Assembly (NCBI GenBank): GCA_006503535.1
Contig: QYRS01000001.1
Span: 5,185,373 to 5,249,372 of the forward strand
DNA from: Arthrinium phaeospermum
Taxonomy: Eukaryota; Ascomycota; Sordariomycetes; Amphisphaeriales; Apiosporaceae
DNA length: 64,000 nt
Direction of reading: 5' to 3'
Shown here: piece by piece, positions 36,101 through 45,700 of the stretch
Numbering within the stretch: the stretch's first letter is position 1
Layout: the number at the start of each line of letters is the position of its first letter
The notes under the pieces: generated by a model
What the model saw: only the letters and a program-made list of their open reading frames with translations
Told to the model about the DNA's origin: nothing
The model's database searches: none
Position numbers and translations under genes: made by a program

Positions 36101-36941
36101 AAATTGTGTTTGGGTTCCACGTAGCTTCCGTCTTATAGTCACAGAAATAAAAGGCGACGGCGACGTTGTCACTGCTTTTTGCCAGGGCTGCTTCGATTAT
36201 CGATGCAGCGAGCACTGTCTTCCCGGCTCCCGGAATCCCGCTGAGCCACATCTTGGAACCCGGTGTATCTAGCCATGTCTGGAAAACTGGCATACGCGAG
36301 AGCCACAGTCCAGTTCGGGGATGGCGGAGGCTCAAGCTCATCTCGTAGCTTTCTTGGGGATTGTGCTTGAGGAAGGAGCCGAGGACCTTGGTTCTCTCGG
36401 AGGTCTCTTCGATCCGCGCGGTGATCTTGCGTGTTTCTCGGACGTCTTGGCGTATCTCCTCGGTCGCGTCGAGGATTTTCCGTTCGAACGAGAGACACTG
36501 AAGAAGTCCATTCATTGAGTCCGCCGACAGCGCAAGGGAAATGCGCTCCTTATGGGTGGAGAGTTCCTCCAGGTACTCCTTGATCTGGGTGGCGGTGAAT
36601 GGCCATTTCAGTTTTCGCTGAAGTTTATCGAGCTGCCCGGGTTTGCCTAGATCCTTGTCCGCCTTTTGCAGCATCTTGTCGAGCTTGGAAAGGACGAAGT
36701 GACAGGCGTCGACATGCTGTATGCGCAGAGACGCATCAAATGATTCGCCTTCGAGAGCCCTGGCGAGCCGGGCCAAGCTGTTGAGTAGGCCCCCCAGGTC
36801 GTTGACCAGGGCAGTCAACTCTTTGACCTCAGCGGGCGCGTCCTTGGCGGCTTTGGCGTATTTGTATAGCCGTCCGAAAACCAGATCCGCCAGCGTAACA
36901 ACCCCCGCTATGCTGGCGGCGATGGAGAGGGGGTCGGCCAT
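30196..36941 (-). CDS. NACHT-ankyrin STAND protein (fungal NLR-like)
   Basis: Predicted intracellular sensor of the kind linked to non-self recognition and regulated cell death. Exons 36941..35632, 35581..31484 and 31432..30196, with introns of only 50 and 51 nt; 2214 residues. The N-terminal ~150 residues (MADPLSIAASIAGVVTLADL) match the Helo-like N-terminal domain of fungal STAND proteins. NACHT: Walker A GIPGAGKT at 235-242, Walker B VFIIVDALDECGE at 335-347. The first splice completes KAHGMFRWV, conserved after NACHT domains. The rest carries about a dozen ankyrin units, many divergent (clear ones: TPLHLAAILGLPEICQKLI, TPLHVAVATNNSSAAKTLI, SVLHVAANHGY). Units are not near-identical, unlike fast-evolving NLRs. 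The frame is intact over 6.6 kb. Confidence 0.92.
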
Positions 36942-37575
36942 GGCACGACCATTTGGAGAAGCACCAATGGGCTTTCAATTTTGTGTGGTCCGCACCTTCA
37001 GAGAAAGACACTGATGTTGTGACTCGTCAGGACAGCAAAACGGTTTGAATACTAACAGTATCCCGAGGGGTCTCACTGTGTATCAACCTTGAGTGTTACG
37101 AGATAAATCTGCGACATAGATGGCTGTTATGATAAGTGCAGGTAGCGTGGGCTGACAGTCGCCTAACAGGCTGAATTACGTTGCTCCATTATGCTGACGG
37201 GCCTCCGCGAACTGATGCCAGCCAGCCGCTGTGCCCGGGCTACCAAGCCTTCCATTTGCTCTTGCCCCATTAGTTATGCGAGGTTGATGCAAGTCAGCGA
37301 CTGGGAAATAGGCGAAAGCCAATACGCGGGTTTTATGCACCCCAAGAAGCGGTAAAGGGCGCAGAGCCCAGAATGGCTACTGCAGCGTGTTCCCTAACCG
37401 GCACAGTGGCTGGCTCTTGGCACCACAACTACGACCTAATCTTAGGTCAGACCAAGGAACGCGGTGTTGCAATGCCTCAGAGGCTACTGCAAAAAAGAAA
37501 AAAGAACTCCCTATCCCATCGGCAGAAGACAAACCAGCAACAGGCATCTAGTATTATTGCTCAAATCACTCTAGG
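36942..37575. other. intergenic region
   Basis: 634 bp between two minus-strand genes; promoter of the NACHT gene. No gene seen. Confidence 0.5.
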
Positions 37576-38967
37576 TTACAGGCCAACCCCGTTGGTAGGC
37601 TGATTGACGAGATCGCCTTTCAGCCCCACATTCCCGTCGGGCCCCTGGAGGCTCCGTCTCAGTTCCGGCGGCATCTCCCACGACGTGTCAAAGTCTCTCC
37701 GGGCGCTTATATCCCAACAAGCTCCATTGCCCTCGCTGTCCGCTTGCGGGGAGTATTTCAACCCCAGCGGTGCTCTACTGTCCCTTCCGATCTTGACGGT
37801 GAAGCTGCGCAGGCTGGGCATGCCGTGCATGACGCCGTCGACCAGAGACTGCAGGAGCGCCGAGTAGGGCGGCTCCGGATGGAAGCGAAACCACATCCCC
37901 GGCACGTCGCCGTCTTCCTTGTCCCACGCGAACTCGGGCGCGTAATCCGACGTGTCCGAGTCGTCCGAGTCAAAGGCGGCGGGTTCCTCTTCTTCGGCAT
38001 CGGAATCCCAATAGCCGTCCTCCTCCACGCCCGCTTCGGGATCCCCCGACATCATCCACTGGCCGCCCGGTGTCGTTCTCGCGCAGTCAATGTGCAAGTG
38101 TTGGAGGGAAGGACAGTGGAGTTCCGAGAGGCTCGCGTGGCTACCGAGTGCGACGGGCGACAGGATCCAATGTTCGGTCAGGCGCAGAGTGCGGATGCTG
38201 GGTAGCTGGCAGAGGCGCCGCACCGCCAGACTGAGGTCATCCGCGTCGTCGGCATTCTCGCCAAAGCTGCCGGGGTCGAAATGCTCGTTGCCGGGGTCTT
38301 GATCGCCCAAGTAGATCTCCAAGGTGGCCAGCGTCGGCGGGAACTCGGCATGTTGAAGGGCGTGCGCGAGGGCCGACCGGATCTCGCGGCGTTCCGCGGC
38401 TTGTCGTCTCCCGGGGAGGCGGAGCTTCCACTCTAGCCTCTCGAGTCGACCGAGGCTGGACGAGAAGGCGAGCAGCACGCTGGGGTGGAAGTGGTACTCC
38501 GAATCCACGTCCAACTCGGACACGCAGGCCACCTTGGGCAGAGGCGGGGCGTCGGGCGTGAATTGGATGTAGCGGTAGCCATCTCGGAGGTCCCAGATGG
38601 GCGGGCCGAACTCGTTGTGCACCTGGTCCAGCTCGCCGCTGGCTACCAGCTCCCGGATCAGGCCGAGGTTGAGCGACCGAGTCGACACGGTCAACTTGAT
38701 GCCGCCGCCCGGGCTGCGGGGCCCCCAAGTGGCCAGCCTTTCGAAAAGGGACGCCGTAGCGGAAGTGAAGGCGGCGTTGTTGGCGGCCGTCTCGGCGTTG
38801 CTCTGCATTTTCTTGAGCCGCTTGACGCTGGTGGCGGGGAACAGGACCTCCAAGTGGATCTTCTGGATCCGAGCCTGTTGGGCAGGGTCTGAAAAGGCGG
38901 CATCGAACCGAGCGAAGCCTTCCTCGCTGCTCTCGATGCGGATAGACGAGTCGGTGGGGTTCTCCAT
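37576..38967 (-). CDS. uncharacterised acidic protein, possibly F-box-associated family
   Basis: Single exon, 463 residues. The region 110-300 reads like the leucine-rich C-terminal part of fungal F-box-type proteins (SLGRLERLEWKLRLPG, LPSIRTLRLTEHWILSPVAL, LHCPSLQHLHIDC), and the end has MPSLRSFTVKIG followed by a segment with GACWD. Residues about 320-365 are strongly acidic (SDAEEEEP, DSDDSDTSD). No F-box is visible at the N-terminus, so a role as a ubiquitin-ligase adaptor is doubtful. I suspect the fungal DUF6546-type group but cannot confirm it. Confidence 0.78.
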   Translation of the reverse strand: MENPTDSSIRIESSEEGFARFDAAFSDPAQQARIQKIHLEVLFPATSVKRLKKMQSNAETAANNAAFTSATASLFERLATWGPRSPGGGIKLTVSTRSLNLGLIRELVASGELDQVHNEFGPPIWDLRDGYRYIQFTPDAPPLPKVACVSELDVDSEYHFHPSVLLAFSSSLGRLERLEWKLRLPGRRQAAERREIRSALAHALQHAEFPPTLATLEIYLGDQDPGNEHFDPGSFGENADDADDLSLAVRRLCQLPSIRTLRLTEHWILSPVALGSHASLSELHCPSLQHLHIDCARTTPGGQWMMSGDPEAGVEEDGYWDSDAEEEEPAAFDSDDSDTSDYAPEFAWDKEDGDVPGMWFRFHPEPPYSALLQSLVDGVMHGMPSLRSFTVKIGRDSRAPLGLKYSPQADSEGNGACWDISARRDFDTSWEMPPELRRSLQGPDGNVGLKGDLVNQPTNGVGL

Positions 38968-39214
38968 GTTGGGTGGTTGAGAGAATGGGCAAGTAGAGGC
39001 AGGAAGTCATTGGAAGCGGGTTGGGAGCACGCTCCTATAAGTACAATTACTATGGGGTGACATGGCCCCGCGCAGGGACCCACTGAGACATGCGCCCCCT
39101 GCCCACCAGTGTGTCCATCCACCCCGGCCATCACGCTGCCAGGGGCCACCTACGCTAGAACACTTCGGGTCTACACTTACACCACACCAAAACGACATCA
39201 TGGTACACCACCAC

Positions 39215-41777
39215 TTACACCACCCCAATGCAGTACCAATACTTGCCCCAGAAAGAACCACCGCAGTTCTGCCCATTCGCCCCCAAGACCGTGTTCCAGG
39301 CGTAGAACTTGTCGTACGGCACCTTGTGCCGGTCGGCAAAGGCGGTGCACCAGTCGCCGTCCTGGGCCTGGCCGTACTGGTTGCACGACGCCACCGCGTT
39401 GCCCGCCTGGTTGGGCTCGGGCGCCGCGACGGGACCATTGGTCTCCACCGGCGGCTTGCTCGTGACGGTGCTGCTACTCCCGCTCGAGCTCACACCGACG
39501 CAGTACGCATAGCCGCCCCAAAAGCCGTTTACGCAGTCTTGCGAAATGGCCGGGTTCCAGGCGAGGAGCTGGGCATGCGTGAGGCTGTACTGCTTTTCGA
39601 GCACACCGCAGTCGTCGCCATCTGTCAAGGGGCGGTTGTTAGTCATTGTCTCACATATAGTTGGGAGTCATGGACGAAGGAGATCAAAGTGTACCTTTCA
39701 CGACGTGCCATTTGTTGCAGTCTGCAGTCTGGCCGTCTTGAGTCTGTGCCGGAGCCGTCGGGGCGGACGAGGTGGTCGGGGCCGAGGTCGTCGACGAGGG
39801 CACCTCACTTGTCCCCGGCCGCGAAGGCTCGATGCCCGGGGCCCGGACACAGTAACTATATCCTGCCAGGTGTTAGTCAGATATCCTCAGCCTCAGCCTC
39901 AGGTATGACCGTCTTACCAGCCCAAAGGCCCGAGCAGTCGGCGCCAACACTCGGGTTCATCTCGTAGAACTGCGCAATGGTGAGGTGGTAGTCCTCCAGG
40001 ATACGGGCGCACGAGGGCGCGTCCGGTGCCATCACCGCCACCGTGTAGTTGCAGTTCTCCACCATCCCTTCCTGTTCGGCCGTCAGTATTGCATTCTCTC
40101 CCCGAACATATCGACAGAAGGAAGCTTACCCGAGGATCGAACGAACCCAATCCGGGCGGTGGTGGAGGGACTTTGGGCTCGCCAATGGCATCCTGGTATC
40201 GCCCACAATAACGCATACCGCTTTGTATCCTGCAGTCCGACCCTGTGGAATCGCCAAGACTGGGATTCCAGACCTGCAAATCCACCAGCTCCACGCCCAG
40301 GACTTGGGCCGCGAAGTGGCAGTTGCTCAGGAAGGTAGTCCCGGAAATATCCTGCTGCCAGTCATCTCCCAGCAAATAGTACGCACAGCCATCGCGGGTG
40401 TCGTTGGCGAGAGGGAGCGGCGTGCTGGTGGGCGCCGGGACCGTCCAGGTGTTGTCGGCCAGCGTCGTCGCGGCATCCTCCACGGGGCCGGCCGTCATGG
40501 TGAGCACATGGGAAGTAGCCCCCGGCTTACCGGAGTACGTTTGACTGGCAGTTGTCAGTGACAAACGAAAACATCACAAGCCATGGTGGCATGCACTTAC
40601 TCTGTCCCACGGGCTGCACGCAGTACGACTCGTCGGCGTACAGGTTGGTGCAGTTCTCGTTGACGGCCGGGTTCAGCCGTCGGGCCCGGAGTGACATAGG
40701 GAGCGTCACCAGGCTTGTCGACGCACAGCTGGTCGCCCTCCATCTGCTTGAGGTTGTAGCACCCGGCATCTATCACGGGGTTCCACGCCCGGAGTTGGGC
40801 GTCACTCATCCCATACTGTTTCGTGAGGGAGGAACAAGTCGGACTCCTTGAGTGTGTGGACAGTGCATTTGTTGACCAGGCATAGCTCACCCCTCCGTGG
40901 GGAAGTCTGCGCACTCGGTCAAGAGGTGGTTGTCATTGAGCAACCAGGCAGTCCCGACAGTCCCGACACCTGGGCGAGGGAATCGAGTGACAATCGTCTC
41001 CCGCCTTGATGGTGTATGTCGTTCCGGCACACGTGGGAGCGGGAGGAGGGGCGCCGGTCGGATCTGCAACGCCCACTGTCAGTACAGAAACTTGGATGCG
41101 GGATGGGGTAGCGAGGAGGGCGTACGGCAGAAGAGTGTTGGGCGTCGTGGTCAAAGGGGCTGTGGCAATCCCGCAGCTCGACGTGCGGCTTTCGTAAAGC
41201 GACATGGACCGCAACTTGGTCCGTCATAGTACGGAGAGCCAGCTTGAAAGGCCAGGTTCTTGAGCAGACAGGCATCGCACTTGTTGCTGGTGTCGTGCTC
41301 GCCGAAGTCTCCTCCGGCGGGGAGGTCATACGAGTCACCCCGGCTTTGAGTTGGCGGCGGCGGCGAAGGCGGCCGCCACGTTGTTGCAGAACCTGCCGTT
41401 GTCGGTGAGGCAGGTGAAGTTGTAATGTAGCGGATGGTCTCGCTGATCATGGCTACAGGCTGCTCGTCGCCGGGCCCCAGCCAAGTGTCCGAGGCACAGC
41501 TCGCAACCACCTGGCTGTGATACGACGAGAGTGCTGCTGCGCAGTCGGTGGTGCATAGATCCCGGAGGTTTGTCTGTGGGGTAGTAAACCCCGGATTGTA
41601 GGGTGGCAACATGCCTTGGGCAAGCATGTCGGCGGAGAGGGCAGTAGCACAGGGCGAGCTGATGCCTTCAGGGAGGTAGCTCACGGGCAAAAGTCTATCT
41701 GCATGGACGTCCAAGGCAAGTAGACCGAGGACCGCGAGTGTCTGGGCAGCCCGCAGGTAGCCCCAACCGAATGCCAT
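39215..41777 (-). pseudogene. multi-LysM secreted chitin-binding protein, frame-broken
   Basis: Partner of the adjacent chitinase. A signal peptide starts at 41777 (MAFGWGYLRAAQTLAVLGLL), then a cysteine-containing N-terminal region and about five LysM units with interleaved introns. Clear LysM pieces are GTTYTIKAGDDCHSI, SSLTKQYGMSDAQLRAWNP, VLGVELVDLQVWNPSLGDS, ILEDYHLTIAQFYEMNPSV, EKQYSLTHAQLLAWNPAI and ADRHKVPYDKFYAWNTVL. The 3' half (40,560 to 39,215) is in frame. The 5' half is broken near 41,425, 41,340, 41,220, 40,980 and 40,680; at the last point one LysM is fused to the second half of another, as if about 100 bp were lost. A 9-bp tandem duplication sits at 40,950-40,967. Either a decaying gene or uncorrected sequence. 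Confidence 0.8.
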
Positions 41778-42789
41778 GATGGAGATGTAGAGAGACGTGA
41801 GCCGGGTGAACAGTGAACCTCGAGACACTCGCAAAACTGCGCGGCTCATATGGTTTCGCTGGGAGGGGCGAGTCATGATCAAGTCAACTGACCTGTTGAG
41901 TCGGACAGGCATTAAGTGCGCCGCCCGGGACTAGGTGGGAAGGCTCGGAGGAAAGAAAACGTCCCATTGCTGATGGAGTTCCACGATAGTCTTGCCCGGT
42001 CTAGATCTATTTTCGTACCAATATATGTGACCACGCGAGAGTTCGGGCATGTGCCGCTTGGCTGCATCTCCAGCGGCGAGAATGTCGGTGATTAGCATGG
42101 CCTGTTGCGCGCATGTTAGAGTGCGGCAACAACCGTTGTTGAGATTGAAGTAAGCCTATCCACGTGGGGTGGGACCAGTAAGCTTACTGCCATAAGTCCC
42201 GTCAAGCCCAAAGCGGAAAGGCCCCTGTCAGGGAATGCAGGTACCATCAGCCCTAGTGCTTAGGTAAGATTAGCATCGATCCCGGCGGCCGCTAGGGCCA
42301 GCCCAAGCCCAAGAGAAATAGCGTCGGCCAGAAGCCTTGAAACAAGACTGCCAAGTGTTTACCTCCGCGTCTAATTGCTGACTGCCTCTGAACAAATTCA
42401 ACTGACAGGCACCTATGAACTGCGCCGCAGCAGTGCATCGGGGCCGGGCTCAAAGAAGAGTCGACGGCACGAAGAATCTTCACAGGGTCTCGCGCATGGT
42501 TCAATAGCCTGTTCACACGAAGGCTAGATCGGGCTGTGGTGGTAGCTAAGCCGAAATAGACTACATGGACCCTAGAGTCTCTCTCACAGCCCCGTCGTAG
42601 GCGTCCTCCCAAATGTGATGAACCGATCCACGGGCCATGGCCGACACTCCCAAATTAGCCGTACCAGAATGCGGCGTCTACTTTGGATATCCACTCGCTC
42701 ACTTTGACATGGACATATCATATATTCACCTCGAGCCGGACGCTCCAGACGGGACTATACATCCTGTTGGACATGTGCAGTCGAGCAAC
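41778..42789. other. divergent promoter between LysM and chitinase genes
   Basis: 1.0 kb shared upstream region. Head-to-head placement suggests common control, as is known for LysM / subgroup-C chitinase pairs in other fungi. No gene supported inside. An in-frame ATG at 42637 upstream of the chitinase start is less likely because the signal peptide begins at 42790. Confidence 0.55.
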
Positions 42790-45700
42790 ATGGCCGGCAT
42801 CAAGGAGTTCCGTCTGGGCCTTCCTCGCTGCCAACTCGTCACTCTTTTAGTTCTTCTCCTATTCGCTCTTTCCGCGCTGGGCTTTCCAGCTCAGCAGCAC
42901 TCAAGTTATCGTCATAAGTCACTACATGGCCGAGCTCACACGCTCCGCGACACATGCCTGAACGAGGCCTATGAGTGAGTCCGTCCATGAGGCCCTGGGT
43001 GGTCTGGTTGCCCTTCGTAGTACTGACACGAGAGGCAGTCCTTTGACTACTCGGTCAAACCGGCGCGTCACAACCAGCCCAGTGTGCCCCAAACACTCGG
43101 AGCTGGCTGCCGCTTACGCCAGGGACGTGCTCCTTAACCGCCAGGTGACGCAACAAGAAGACTACAGCTGCTCGGAAACCAAGCCGTGCAGCAACGGTAA
43201 GTGGCCCTCGCTTTCCTCTTCTTTCGATCGTGAATACCAAGCTGACTCGAGCGAAACGGCAGGGGCTTGTTGTCCCAAAGAGACAGGCTGGTGCAACTAC
43301 GGCCCCAAGGCGTGCGGCACCAACAACATATCCCCCAACGACGTCTGCTGGAGCAACTGCGACGCCAAGGCAGAATGCGGTCGCTATGCCGCCACACCGG
43401 GCAAGAAGTGCCCGCTCAACGTGTATGTCCCGTTTGGAGCAGATCTTATGCCTGTTTACTCACACTGAAACAGCTGTTGCTCGGCCTTTGGGTTCTGCGG
43501 CATGACAGAAGACTTCTGCAAAGTCACCGACGACAAGGAGACTTCGTCAGAGCAATTGTGACCAGCCCAAGTCGGGTGCATCCGGCTCCAACGCTCGGGA
43601 CCGAGTAGTCGGTAGGTGGACTCCTTTCCATCTAGTCTTGGGCGGACGCACTAACTTGTTGCAGGTTACTACGAGGCTTGGGTCCACGATCGAAAGTGCA
43701 ACGGCATGGTAAGTTGTCTCCCTTCGGCCTATGATCACCTAGCTAACCCGCCACAGTCCATCGACCAGATCCCCGTGGGAGCTCTCACGCATCTGATGTT
43801 CTCCTTTGCCTACATTACCCCGGGCGATTTCCAGATTGTCCCCATGGACGACCTCGACACCAAGCTCTTCTCCAAGATGTCGGCCTTGAAGAAGCAGAAC
43901 AAGGCGCTCAAGGTCATGGTGCCCTCGGCGGCTGGACCTTCAACCCCGGCGCCACGCAGCGCGTCTTCCACGACGTCGCCAGCACCCGCGCCAACCGAGC
44001 CAAGTTCATTGGAAACCTCTTGAGCTTCCTTCGCCAGTATGCCTACGATGGTGTCGACTTTGACTGGGTAGGTACCTCGGAGATATCCCGTCCCACTTAC
44101 GGTATGCTGACTAGCTTTAGGAATACCCCGGAGCAACAGACCGCGGCGGTGCGGAAGGCGACGGCGAGAACTTCACGCCTCCTGAAGGAACTCAAGGAAG
44201 CGATCAAATCGCAGCCTATCGAGTATCAGGTCTCCTTCACGACGCCCACCAGTTACTGGTATCTCCGGCACTTTGACATCAAAGCCAGCGGCCGCCGTAG
44301 ATTTCGTCAATGTCATGAGTAAGTCGCCTTCTGAAGTCACACTCCCCCTAAGGCATCGCTAACAGACCCGAACAGGTTATGAGTAGGTCCTCCCTTAGAC
44401 TCATTCACCCCGTTGTCTGTGACTAACCCGAACAGTCTTCATGGCGTGTGGGATGCTGATAACCCCATCGGATCCAACGTCCTTGCCCATACCAATCTCA
44501 CCGAAATCAAGCTGGCACTAGACCTTTACTGGCGAAACGACGTCCCGGCAGAGAAGCTGAACCTGGGCATCGGCTTCTACGGCCGTTCCTTCCAGCTGGC
44601 GGATCCCAGCTGCCACGAGCCTGGATGCAAGTTTCTCGGTGGCGCCAGCCCCGGATCCGTACGTGTTCCGAGATCAGCTCCAAGCGAACCAGACTGACAC
44701 CCCATCTGTTACAGTGTACAAAGAACTCCGGCACCCTGGCGTACCGCGAGATTGTCGACATTGTGGAGAAGCACAAGCTCAAGCCCTACTACGACAAGAA
44801 GAACCAGGTCAAATGGATCGTCTGGAACAACGACCAGTGGATCAGCTACGACGACGAGGAGACCATTGCGGCCAAGGTCAAGTTTGCCAGCGAGCAGGGC
44901 CTGGGCGGCCTGTTGATATGGTCCGTCGACCAGGACACGGACGACCTCAGCGCGTTGGGGGCGGTCGTCGGGGCCCAGACCCTCAAACTGGCCAAAAAGA
45001 ACCTGGCTGCCCAGGACGCGGCCTACTGGAAGGACGTGGGCGCCCAGAACTGCTACGTCACCGGCTGCGGCGGCTCCTGCAAGCCGGGTTTCCAGTCGCT
45101 GGAGACGCAGCCGTGCGGCGACGCCACCTTTCTCACCCGCCACTCGACCGAAAAGGACAGCTGCTGCCCTCTCGATGCCATGCCGGACAAGTCGCAGTGC
45201 GGCTGGCGCAGCGACGCTCCCACGTGCGAGGGCCGCTGCGACGACGGCGAGGTGATGCTGCAGATGAAGTGGGGCGACGGCAAGTACTGCGAGGACGGCC
45301 AGAAGGCCTACTGCTGCAACTCGGCCCTCGAGAAGAAGAACGAGTGCTACTGGTCCGGCGAAGGCAAGCTCTGCAAGAACAAGGACCTGCCCCTGACCTT
45401 TGAGGGCAGCTTCTACGGCAAGGGCGACCCCGACAAGGACGCGCTCAACAAACTCAAGGGCAGCTCGCTCATGACGGCCCTGAAGAAGGAGGAGCTGCAG
45501 GGCATTCCCTCTACTGCTGCCCCGACCCCGACCTCAAGCGCTGGAACAGCTGCTCGTGGCATGGACAGCCCGGCAGCTGTTTCGACGCCCACTGCGACGC
45601 AACAGCCAGGTTCAGCTCACCTGGAGCCGGGCCGGCGGGGCCGAGTACTGTGGCGGCCGCTTCGACCGGACGCGTGTCTTCTGCTGCGATGCGCCCGAGG

